Shown here one piece after another: positions 5,986-11,683 of a stretch of 11,683 nucleotides of DNA (position 1 is its first letter; each line of letters begins with the position of its first letter). A program made the position numbers and the translations under genes. The DNA is from Bacteroidota bacterium (lineage in GTDB: Bacteria > Bacteroidota > Bacteroidia > UKL13-3). Below the pieces are notes generated by a model. It had not been told where the DNA came from, searched no databases, and worked only from the letters and a program-made list of their open reading frames with translations. The DNA lies in the NCBI GenBank assembly GCA_010027395.1, contig RGVD01000066.1, positions 1 through 11,683 on the forward strand, in the 5' to 3' direction.

Positions 5986-7572
5986 ATGAAAAGAAGAGAT
6001 TTTTTAGGTAAAAGTATATTGGCCGGAATAAGCCCGGTATTTATTAATGGTTGGTCGGTGAAAGCATTGGCCGAAAATCCATTGGTGCAATTTCTAAACA
6101 AAGCAGGAAACGAAGATCGTGTATTTGTACTCATACAATTAAATGGAGGAAATGATGGATTAAATACCGTAATACCTATCGACCAATACAGCAATTTAAG
6201 TAACGCACGTTCAAATATTCTTATTCAAGAAAATAAGGTGCTCTCTTTGAGCGGCAACTCAGCCACTGGATTACATCCAGCCATGAGTGAAATGAGAGGA
6301 ATGTATGACAATGGATTGTTGTCGATTGTGCAAAGTGTAGGTTATCCAAATCCGGATTTTTCACATTTTAGAGCCACTGATATTTGGCTAACAGGAGCAG
6401 ATTCGAACCAAAGTCTTGAAACAGGTTGGATGGGAAGGTATCTTGATACGAAATATCCAAATTACCCAAACAATTATCCTAATACAAATTTTCCTGACCC
6501 TCCTGCTATACAGATTGGTGCCTTGGTTTCACCTTCATTACAAGGAAATTCAGTCTCGCTTGGTATGTCGATTACAGACCCTAGCAGTTTTTATCAATTT
6601 GTAAACGGTACCGTTGATAATGCCCCTAATACTCCTGCCGGACATGAGCTGACTTACCTTCGATTAGTCGCTCAACAAACGCAAGCCTATTCGGGTTCTA
6701 TTAAATCAGCCGCTACTAAAAATTCACCTGCAAACAAATCAACTTTTTACCCAACTGCGGGTCAAAACTCTTTAGCAGACCAGTTAAAAATTGTGGCACA
6801 ATTGATAGCAGGTGGATTAAAAACGAGGGTGTATGTTGTAAATTTAGGAGGGTTTGATACACACGCGGTTCAAGTGGCAGCCACTGGTGGTAATGAGACT
6901 GGCGCTCATGCGACATTGCTTCAAAAGATATCACAAGCTGTCAATGCTTTTCAAGATGATCTTAAGCAATTTGCTTTGCAAGACCGTGTAATGGGTATGA
7001 CTTTTTCTGAATTTGGAAGACGTATAAAATCGAATGCAAGTTTAGGAACAGATCATGGTGCAGCTGCTCCTTTGTTCATTTTTGGAAGCAAGGTAAATGG
7101 AGGTATATATGGCACAAATCCTATTATCCCATCAAGTGTATCTGTAAATGATAATGTTCCTATGCAATTTGATTTCAGACAAATTTACGCCACTATACTT
7201 AAGAATTGGTTTGAGGTGAGCGATACAGACACCAACAACATATTATTAAAACAATACAAAACACTCAACTTTGTTAATGCAAATACAAGCGGTTTAGCCG
7301 AAGTAAAATCAGCTGAAATTGGTTTTATTGAAAACTATCCTAATCCTGCTTCAACATCAACCAACATAAGGTTTGCTTGCAGTGAAGGTTATGTGAAAAT
7401 AAAACTATTTGATGGAATAGGACGAGAAATATTAACCATTAACGAGGCAAACTATAGCAGAGGAACGCATGAAGTAAGCCTTGATGTGAGGTCATTGCAG
7501 AATGGTAACTATTACTACCAAGTGCAAAGCGAAGATAAGCAAATGATGAAAACCTTGGTGGTTGCAAAGTAA
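5986..7572 (+). CDS. DUF1501 protein with Tat-type N-terminus and T9SS type A sorting domain
   Basis: The protein has 528 residues. MKRRDFLGKSILAGISPVF opens it with a twin-arginine motif and a short hydrophobic stretch, a plausible Tat signal. DUF1501 (PF07394, within the alkaline phosphatase/sulfatase-like superfamily) covers about 45-430: VLIQLNGGNDGLNTVIP (48-64), LGGFDTH (287-293), TFSEFGRRI (339-347), and TDHGAAAPLFIFG (355-367). The D and H residues in these motifs resemble metal ligands of that superfamily, but no activity is established. A type A T9SS sorting domain occupies about 446-528 (ENYPNPAS, IKLFDGIGREI, LQNGNYYYQV and a final KTLVVAK). So the mature protein should cross the outer membrane and be anchored at, or released from, the cell surface. 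It is co-transcribed with the DUF1800 gene; these two families usually travel together. Confidence 0.95.
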   Translation: MKRRDFLGKSILAGISPVFINGWSVKALAENPLVQFLNKAGNEDRVFVLIQLNGGNDGLNTVIPIDQYSNLSNARSNILIQENKVLSLSGNSATGLHPAMSEMRGMYDNGLLSIVQSVGYPNPDFSHFRATDIWLTGADSNQSLETGWMGRYLDTKYPNYPNNYPNTNFPDPPAIQIGALVSPSLQGNSVSLGMSITDPSSFYQFVNGTVDNAPNTPAGHELTYLRLVAQQTQAYSGSIKSAATKNSPANKSTFYPTAGQNSLADQLKIVAQLIAGGLKTRVYVVNLGGFDTHAVQVAATGGNETGAHATLLQKISQAVNAFQDDLKQFALQDRVMGMTFSEFGRRIKSNASLGTDHGAAAPLFIFGSKVNGGIYGTNPIIPSSVSVNDNVPMQFDFRQIYATILKNWFEVSDTDTNNILLKQYKTLNFVNANTSGLAEVKSAEIGFIENYPNPASTSTNIRFACSEGYVKIKLFDGIGREILTINEANYSRGTHEVSLDVRSLQNGNYYYQVQSEDKQMMKTLVVAK

Positions 7573-7612
7573 ATAACCATATTACTAGTTGGAATGAATA
7601 CCTTGCTCCGCA

Positions 7613-8056
7613 ATGAGCATACACTCCAACAGCTTTCCTGATGAATTAAATTTAAACGAAGCCGAATATTTATATATCAGTACATCATTAATTATAGGTG
7701 CTGGCAAGGGTTTGTTTACAGCCATTTCCATCCACAAAAACGAATTGATTTCTATTTTCAAAGGTGAATTGTTGCATAGGAAATCTGCAAGCAATAGAAT
7801 TAAATCGAAGGAAGACAATTTCTTCATGAATTTACCCAATGGAAAAATATTGGATGCAAAGTATACTGATTGTTTTGCTAAGTATGCAAATGATGCTAAA
7901 GGTGTTCAAAGCTCTTCCTATAAAAACAATGCCCTAATTACTGTCAATCATAAAAACCAAATATGCCTGTTAGCTAAAGTAAACATTAAGGCTGGATCTG
8001 AAATATTTTGTAGTTATGGCAAAGCTTATTGGGAGCATCAGTTAACCCTACAATAA
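7613..8056 (+). CDS. Small SET domain-containing protein
   Basis: A 147-residue protein made almost entirely of a SET domain, the fold of S-adenosylmethionine-dependent lysine methyltransferases. Visible elements are GAGKGLF at 29-35 (the GxG SAM-binding loop), FKGELL at 49-54, FAKYANDA at 88-95 (counterpart of the R/NxxNHxC-type segment, with Asn92), a basic LLAKVNIKAGSEIF, and the end ...EIFCSYGKAYW at 130-140, the pseudoknot element with the catalytic-type Tyr135. The zinc-binding pre- and post-SET Cys clusters of eukaryotic enzymes are absent, as in other free-standing bacterial SET proteins. The start is the ATG at 7613, 40 bases after the DUF1501 stop, with no terminator between, so read-through from that operon is possible. 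A target is not evident. Bacterial SET enzymes that are known act on histone-like or ribosomal proteins, but nothing here shows which. Confidence 0.85.
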   Translation: MSIHSNSFPDELNLNEAEYLYISTSLIIGAGKGLFTAISIHKNELISIFKGELLHRKSASNRIKSKEDNFFMNLPNGKILDAKYTDCFAKYANDAKGVQSSSYKNNALITVNHKNQICLLAKVNIKAGSEIFCSYGKAYWEHQLTLQ

Positions 8057-8070
8057 CCAACAGAATACAA

Positions 8071-8091
8071 ACTAATTTTAATAAAATTGGT
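8071..8091 (+). terminator. AT-rich hairpin after the SET gene
   Basis: ACTAATTTT (8071-8079) pairs with AAAATTGGT (8083-8091), nine pairs including one G-U, around a three-base loop, 14 bases after the SET stop. A second short hairpin (GAAAA/TTTTC, 8098-8113) runs into a TGTTTTTTATT tract. Either could end transcription, but both stems are AT-rich and weak. The rest of the 296-base gap up to porQ shows nothing except the porQ promoter. Confidence 0.35.
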
Positions 8092-8307
8092 CAATTTGAA
8101 AATGATTGTTTTCTGTTTTTTATTACCTTCAAATACATATTTGGTACAGGTAAATTTCCATCTTAAAATAATACCATCTTATTTAATCGAGAAAGGCTAT
8201 TTGTTATTTATTAATATAGATTAGGTTAAATGATTTAGCATTTTATAGTTTGAATCAGCTTATTTTATTACAAATTTCATGTGTTCGAAAAATGCTTAAT
8301 AATTTAT

Positions 8308-8338
8308 TTGATGAAATAGCGTTTAAAAGATATTTTTG
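8308..8338 (+). promoter_or_regulatory. Bacteroidota-type promoter of porQ-cmk
   Basis: TTG (8308-8310), a 20-base spacer, and TATTTTTG (8331-8338), an exact match to the TAnnTTTG -7 box, lie immediately before porQ. The predicted transcription start (about 8344) leaves a leader of only about ten bases before the ATG at 8353. This is the best promoter match in the window. Confidence 0.6.
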
Positions 8339-8352
8339 ACCAATTACATTGC

Positions 8353-9411
8353 ATGAAAAAGCACCTTCTGTTTTTAATACTGATAATTTTCTCATTCAGC
8401 TCCTTCTCACAGGGTCTCGGGGGTAATAGTACTTATCAGTTTTTGAATTCATATGCCAATGCAAGAATTGCAGCTTTAGGAGGCAGTGCTATTGCTTCTC
8501 ATGATAGTGATTTGAATGTAGCCTATCAAAATCCTTCTATGTTAATGCCGCAAATGAACAATCAACTCAGCTATAATTATGTGAAAATGTTTGCTGATAT
8601 TGGTTCAGGATATGCAGGCTTTGCAAAACATTTAGATAAATATGGAACATTTGCTGCGGGCATTCAATACATCAGCTATGGTAATTTCACCAAAACCACA
8701 CCTGATGGTCAGATTCAAGGTACTTTTACTGCAGGCGAATATTGTTACCACGTTTCTTATTCAAAGAAAATAAAAAAGGTAAATTATGGAGGCAGTTTAA
8801 AATTAATCAACTCAAATCTTGAAACGTATAACTCATTCGGTGTGGCAGTAGATTTGGCTGCTAGTTATTACAACCCTCGACAACTTACTACTTACACGGC
8901 TGTAATCAGTAATCTTGGCACCCAATTAAGTGCATATAGGCAAGGCAACTACGAAAATCTGCCGCTTAATGTGCAATTTGGTTTTTCTAAGAAATTTGCG
9001 CACAACCCACTTAGGATTTCGCTCATAGCACACAATTTGCAAAACCTAGGTAATAACCTATATCAAATAGCCAATAGAAACAATCGCAATGTAAGCCTTG
9101 AAACAGGTGAGCCTATACAAGAGGATTTCAGCATCACGCAAGAAATATTAAGTCATTTGATAGTGAACACTGAAGTCATTTTTAGTCGTACTTTTATGTT
9201 TAGATTTGGTTATAATTACTTAAGAAGAAGAGAAGTGGGTTTGGTTGACAACTTAGGTTTTTCAGGATTTAGCTGGGGTTTTGGTTTAAGGGTGAGTAAG
9301 TTTAACGTAGCTTATGCTAGAGCCAATTATATGATAAATCGTTCGACAGATCATTTTTCGATTACAACCAATATCAACGATTTTCACAGGAAGAAAAACA
9401 AGAATGAGTAA
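8353..9411 (+). CDS. porQ: Type IX secretion system protein PorQ
   Basis: PorQ is an outer-membrane beta-barrel protein that takes part in T9SS cargo processing and surface attachment alongside PorU, PorV and PorZ. The 352 residues begin with a Sec signal peptide (MKK, hydrophobic 5-18, likely cut just before Q20-G21). The family signature follows: YQFLNSYANARIAALGG (28-44) and DSDLNVAYQNPSML (51-64), a relative of the PorV/PorQ N-terminal repeat. The remainder is alternating amphipathic strands rich in Tyr, Phe, Gly and Asn, as expected for a barrel. The ATG at 8353 follows a well-formed promoter closely. Its 3' end overlaps cmk by eight bases, a linkage that I recall from other Bacteroidota and that supports the name. 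It would serve export of T9SS cargo such as the DUF1501 protein nearby. Confidence 0.93.
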   Translation: MKKHLLFLILIIFSFSSFSQGLGGNSTYQFLNSYANARIAALGGSAIASHDSDLNVAYQNPSMLMPQMNNQLSYNYVKMFADIGSGYAGFAKHLDKYGTFAAGIQYISYGNFTKTTPDGQIQGTFTAGEYCYHVSYSKKIKKVNYGGSLKLINSNLETYNSFGVAVDLAASYYNPRQLTTYTAVISNLGTQLSAYRQGNYENLPLNVQFGFSKKFAHNPLRISLIAHNLQNLGNNLYQIANRNNRNVSLETGEPIQEDFSITQEILSHLIVNTEVIFSRTFMFRFGYNYLRRREVGLVDNLGFSGFSWGFGLRVSKFNVAYARANYMINRSTDHFSITTNINDFHRKKNKNE

Positions 9412-10096
9412 GAAAATAATAATAGCCATTGACGGGTTTTCTAGCTGCGGCAAAAGCACCATAGCAAAAGATTTAGCCCGCAAAATTGGTTACCGATATG
9501 TGGATACCGGTGCCATGTATAGGGCTGTTACTTTATTTTTTCTGCATAATCAAATAGATTTCCACCACTTAGATTTAGTAAGCGATTCTTTAAAAGATAT
9601 TACCATCAATTTTAGGATTGATGAAGCCTCACAATCCCAAATCACCATGATGAATGGGGAAGATGTGGAAGATGTAATTCGTGTAAATCCACGTGTAGCA
9701 AGCGCTGTAAGTGATGTAAGTTCAATAAGTGAGGTGCGAAGATTTCTTGTAAAGCAACAACAAGCGATGGGAATCGAAAAAGGGATTGTTATGGATGGGC
9801 GTGATATAGGTACAGTTGTTTTTCCTGAAGCGGAATTAAAATTGTTTATCACCGCTGAACCAAATATTAGAGCCCAGCGAAGGCTAAATGAGTTGAAAGA
9901 TAAAGGTCAAAATACAACATTTGAAGAGGTACTTGCCAACTTGACAAAACGCGACTACATTGATAGTAACCGAGAAGATAGCCCATTACGAAAAGCTGAT
10001 GATGCCATAGAGATTGACAATAGCTTTATTGATAAAGAGGAGCAATTGAATTTAATCATTAGACTATTAAACGAAAAAATGGGCACCGCAGTTTAG
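9404..10096 (+). CDS. cmk: Cytidylate kinase
   Basis: The enzyme phosphorylates CMP and dCMP to the diphosphates with ATP, in the cytoplasm, and is usually needed for nucleotide salvage and recycling. The 230 residues match the short bacterial CMP kinase form. Features are the P-loop GFSSCGKST at 11-19, DTGAMYRA at 34-41, the CMP-binding insert (about 85-115), the core MDGRDIGTVVFP at 130-141, a lid region RRLNELKDKG at 159-168, and RDYIDSNREDSPL at 183-195. The ATG at 9404 gives the normal MxKKIIIAIDG opening and overlaps the porQ stop by eight bases, so translation is probably coupled. The gene ends in a four-base convergent overlap with the DUF2062 gene. Confidence 0.97.
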   Translation: MSKKIIIAIDGFSSCGKSTIAKDLARKIGYRYVDTGAMYRAVTLFFLHNQIDFHHLDLVSDSLKDITINFRIDEASQSQITMMNGEDVEDVIRVNPRVASAVSDVSSISEVRRFLVKQQQAMGIEKGIVMDGRDIGTVVFPEAELKLFITAEPNIRAQRRLNELKDKGQNTTFEEVLANLTKRDYIDSNREDSPLRKADDAIEIDNSFIDKEEQLNLIIRLLNEKMGTAV

Positions 10097-10605
10097 ATGT
10101 TCATCTTTTTTAATTTTGAATAATATAATTTGATCAATTGGAAGCAAATAATATATAATACAAACAATCCTGGTATTGCAATAAAAACCCAACCTAAAAT
10201 AGCATATAATTGATATTGCAATACTTGACTGAAACCTTGAATTAAGCCATTATCAAAAGCCCTCATCAATTCATCAATACTTATACTGCTTTCTTCAGCA
10301 CCAAAAATATCCTGTCCTAAATGAGTAAATGGAATCATAAGTGCCAAACATAATGGAGCTGCTAACCAATTAATCATTTGAATTAAAAAGTAGTTTAAGC
10401 GAAACCAATATGCGAATAAAAGGGTCAATGCTGTGGTTGTACCAATCATTGGAAAAATACTAAGAATAAATCCTAAACTAAAGGTAATAGCTAGTTTTCT
10501 TGGACTTAATCCTTGTTTTAAAACTTGAGTAAATTTTTCTTTTATTTCGTTAGATTGAAAATATTTACTTACTTTATTTTGCAAGATTTTTAAATTTATC
10601 TGCAA
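10093..10605 (-). CDS. DUF2062 domain-containing membrane protein
   Basis: A 170-residue inner-membrane protein. The segment 32-105 matches DUF2062 (PF09835): GLSPRKLAITFSLGFILSIFP, GTTTAL, RLNYFLIQMINWLAAPLCL. Hydrophobic segments lie at about 39-66, 71-94 and 133-158; the N-terminal 30 residues are polar and the C-terminus is basic (KLKKMN). Family members occur alone or fused to glycosyltransferases; their role is unknown. The start deserves note: the frame has an in-frame TAA four codons upstream and no ATG before residue 53, which lies in the membrane segment. A TTG start at 10605 is therefore the only sensible choice, and another TTG occurs at residue 8. It overlaps cmk by four bases at the 3' end. 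A palindrome lies 16 bases upstream. Confidence 0.88.
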   Translation of the reverse strand: MQINLKILQNKVSKYFQSNEIKEKFTQVLKQGLSPRKLAITFSLGFILSIFPMIGTTTALTLLFAYWFRLNYFLIQMINWLAAPLCLALMIPFTHLGQDIFGAEESSISIDELMRAFDNGLIQGFSQVLQYQLYAILGWVFIAIPGLFVLYIICFQLIKLYYSKLKKMNI

Positions 10606-10620
10606 GATTAGTTAAATGTG

Positions 10621-10648
10621 GGTGTAAATTTTTCTAAAAATTTACACC
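10621..10648. promoter_or_regulatory. Perfect 13-bp palindrome upstream of the DUF2062 gene; possible operator
   Basis: GGTGTAAATTTTT (10621-10633) is exactly complementary to AAAAATTTACACC (10636-10648), with two bases between. Read leftward, the first arm contains TAAATTTT, close to TAnnTTTG, with a TTG 21 bases before it, so a promoter for DUF2062 may sit inside the palindrome. No T-tract follows on either strand, so a terminator is less likely. Operator and 5' leader hairpin are both possible. Confidence 0.45.
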
Positions 10649-10675
10649 GTAAAAACTTATTTGAACAAAACTCGA

Positions 10676-10723
10676 AATAAAAAAGATAAATCCTAATGCT
10701 TTTCCTGAGGCATCATTTATCTT
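10676..10723 (-). terminator. Rho-independent terminator of the DEAD-box helicase gene
   Basis: On the minus strand AAGATAAAT (10723-10715) pairs with ATTTATCTT (10691-10683), nine perfect pairs. An inner ATGC/GCAT stem extends the structure, and a run of TTTTTTATTT follows (10685-10676). It begins ten bases after the helicase stop. The T-tract orientation fits leftward transcription only and separates this gene from DUF2062. Confidence 0.75.
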
Positions 10724-10732
10724 GTTATTCTC

Positions 10733-11683
10733 TTAGTTAGAGGTTTTTCTTCTAAAATTGTTGTTTGGTTTGGTCGTTCTATTTCCTTGCGGGGCTCTAT
10801 TTCCTTGGTTATTTCCAGCTCCATCTGTTCTTCTTCTTGGGGTACGAGCAGGGGCTGCTTTCTTGGTTTCAACAAAATGGTTTTGCATAGGGAAAGGATG
10901 CTCATCAATAACAGGAACAGTCTTACCTATTAATTTATGAATATCTCGTAAAAACTCTTTTTCTTCGGCATCGCAGAATGAAAGGGCAATTCCACTGGCG
11001 CCTGCACGGCCTGTTCTGCCTATTCGGTGCACATAGGTTTCAGAGATATTTGGCAGCTCATAATTAATTACATGAGAAAGATTGTCTACATCAATTCCTC
11101 GTGCTGCAATATCAGTAGCCACAAGCACCCTTGTAGTTCCATTTTTAAAATTATTAAGCGCATTTTGACGTGCATTCTGTGATTTGTTTCCATGGATTGC
11201 TTGTGCTTTCACACCCACTTTATCAAGATCTTTCACCACCCTGTCAGCACCATGTTTAGTTCGGGTAAACACCAATACACTTTTTATTTTAGGGTCTTCT
11301 AATAAGTGTTTTAACAAGTGTCTTTTATTGTCTTTGTCCACAAAATAAACAGCTTGCTCAATAGTATCAGCCGTACTTGAAACTGGAGTTACCTCTACTT
11401 TGGCAGGATTGGACAAAATTGTATTAGCCAATTTTTGTATTTCAGATGGCATGGTAGCTGAGAAAAACAAAGTCTGACGCTTCTGGGGGATTTTAGCAAT
11501 TACTTTTTTTACGTCATGTATGAAACCCATATCAAGCATTCGATCTGCTTCATCCAAAACAAATATTTTAAGGTGTTGTATGTTTACAAACCTTTGGTTA
11601 ATTAAGTCTATTAACCTACCCGGAGTAGCCACTAAAATATCTACACCTCTTTGTAAACCCTGTGTTTGTGCATGTTGAGATAC
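10733..11683 (-). CDS. DEAD-box ATP-dependent RNA helicase, RhlE type (5' end outside window)
   Basis: The frame is open to the window edge, giving 316 C-terminal residues; the Q motif and Walker A region lie beyond it. The GTG at 11632 is internal, because the preceding codons read the usual GLQRGVDILVATPGRL. Motifs seen, numbered in the partial protein, are Ib TPGRL (20-24), II DEAD (44-47), III SAT (75-77), IV VLVFTRT (136-142), V ATDIAARGID (189-198), and VI HRIGRTGRAG (219-228). The last 55 residues are low-complexity, rich in Arg, Asn, Gln, Pro and Lys (ARTPRRRTDG, GNRAPQGNR), a disordered RNA-binding tail typical of RhlE-like helicases in Bacteroidota. Such proteins remodel rRNA and mRNA structure during ribosome assembly and cold growth. 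A strong terminator follows the stop. Confidence 0.95.
   Translation of the reverse strand, partial: VSQHAQTQGLQRGVDILVATPGRLIDLINQRFVNIQHLKIFVLDEADRMLDMGFIHDVKKVIAKIPQKRQTLFFSATMPSEIQKLANTILSNPAKVEVTPVSSTADTIEQAVYFVDKDNKRHLLKHLLEDPKIKSVLVFTRTKHGADRVVKDLDKVGVKAQAIHGNKSQNARQNALNNFKNGTTRVLVATDIAARGIDVDNLSHVINYELPNISETYVHRIGRTGRAGASGIALSFCDAEEKEFLRDIHKLIGKTVPVIDEHPFPMQNHFVETKKAAPARTPRRRTDGAGNNQGNRAPQGNRTTKPNNNFRRKTSN

Noticed and set aside
10733..11632. GTG at 11632 as the start of a 299-residue helicase
   Set aside because: The 17 codons upstream read a normal continuation of the DEAD-box fold (GLQRGVDIL before VATPGRL), so this is a truncated gene, not a short one.

Overview
The window is AT-rich DNA from a member of the Bacteroidota, probably a free-living Sphingobacteriia, Chitinophagia or Cytophagia type. 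The evidence is a type IX secretion (T9SS) outer-membrane protein (PorQ), a protein with a C-terminal T9SS sorting domain, a WbqC-like protein, one good match to the Bacteroidota promoter (TTG, about 19-20 bases, TAnnTTTG), and genes that mostly lack Shine-Dalgarno sequences. I see no rRNA, tRNA, CRISPR array or insertion sequence.

Left part (1-2484). The 3' end of an unidentified gene runs rightward and meets a leftward pair, pepT (peptidase T) followed by a WbqC-like gene. The convergent stop codons share four bases.

Middle (2485-3335). The 851-base gap between divergent pepT and an MBL-fold hydrolase gene is the least ordinary part of the window. It holds three consecutive small ORFs of 27, 41 and 42 codons. 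Their first 26 residues align without gaps, at about 27-31% identity in every pair. Woven through them is a recurrent AAACTAC/GTAGTTT motif, six copies in about 450 bases. The motif forms a terminator-like hairpin after the first ORF, a possible hairpin after the third, and an 11-bp perfect inverted repeat bounding a 268-bp segment. I read this as a candidate family of tandem, possibly amphipathic small peptides with RNA-structure elements. I know of no described family that it matches.

Right-centre (3336-8056). A metallo-beta-lactamase-fold hydrolase with all metal ligands present is followed by a DUF1800-DUF1501 pair. The DUF1501 protein has a twin-arginine N-terminus and a T9SS type A C-terminus. 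A small single-domain SET protein follows 40 bases later.

Right part (8057-11683). A well-formed promoter drives porQ, which overlaps cmk (cytidylate kinase) by 8 bases. cmk converges on a TTG-initiated DUF2062 membrane-protein gene, again with a four-base stop overlap. A perfect 13-bp palindrome and a strong leftward terminator separate that gene from a DEAD-box RNA helicase gene (RhlE type) that is cut by the window edge.

Functionally, porQ belongs to the secretion machinery that would export and anchor the DUF1501 protein. pepT, cmk and the helicase are housekeeping genes. The WbqC-like, DUF1800, DUF1501, SET and DUF2062 genes are known families with poorly defined roles.
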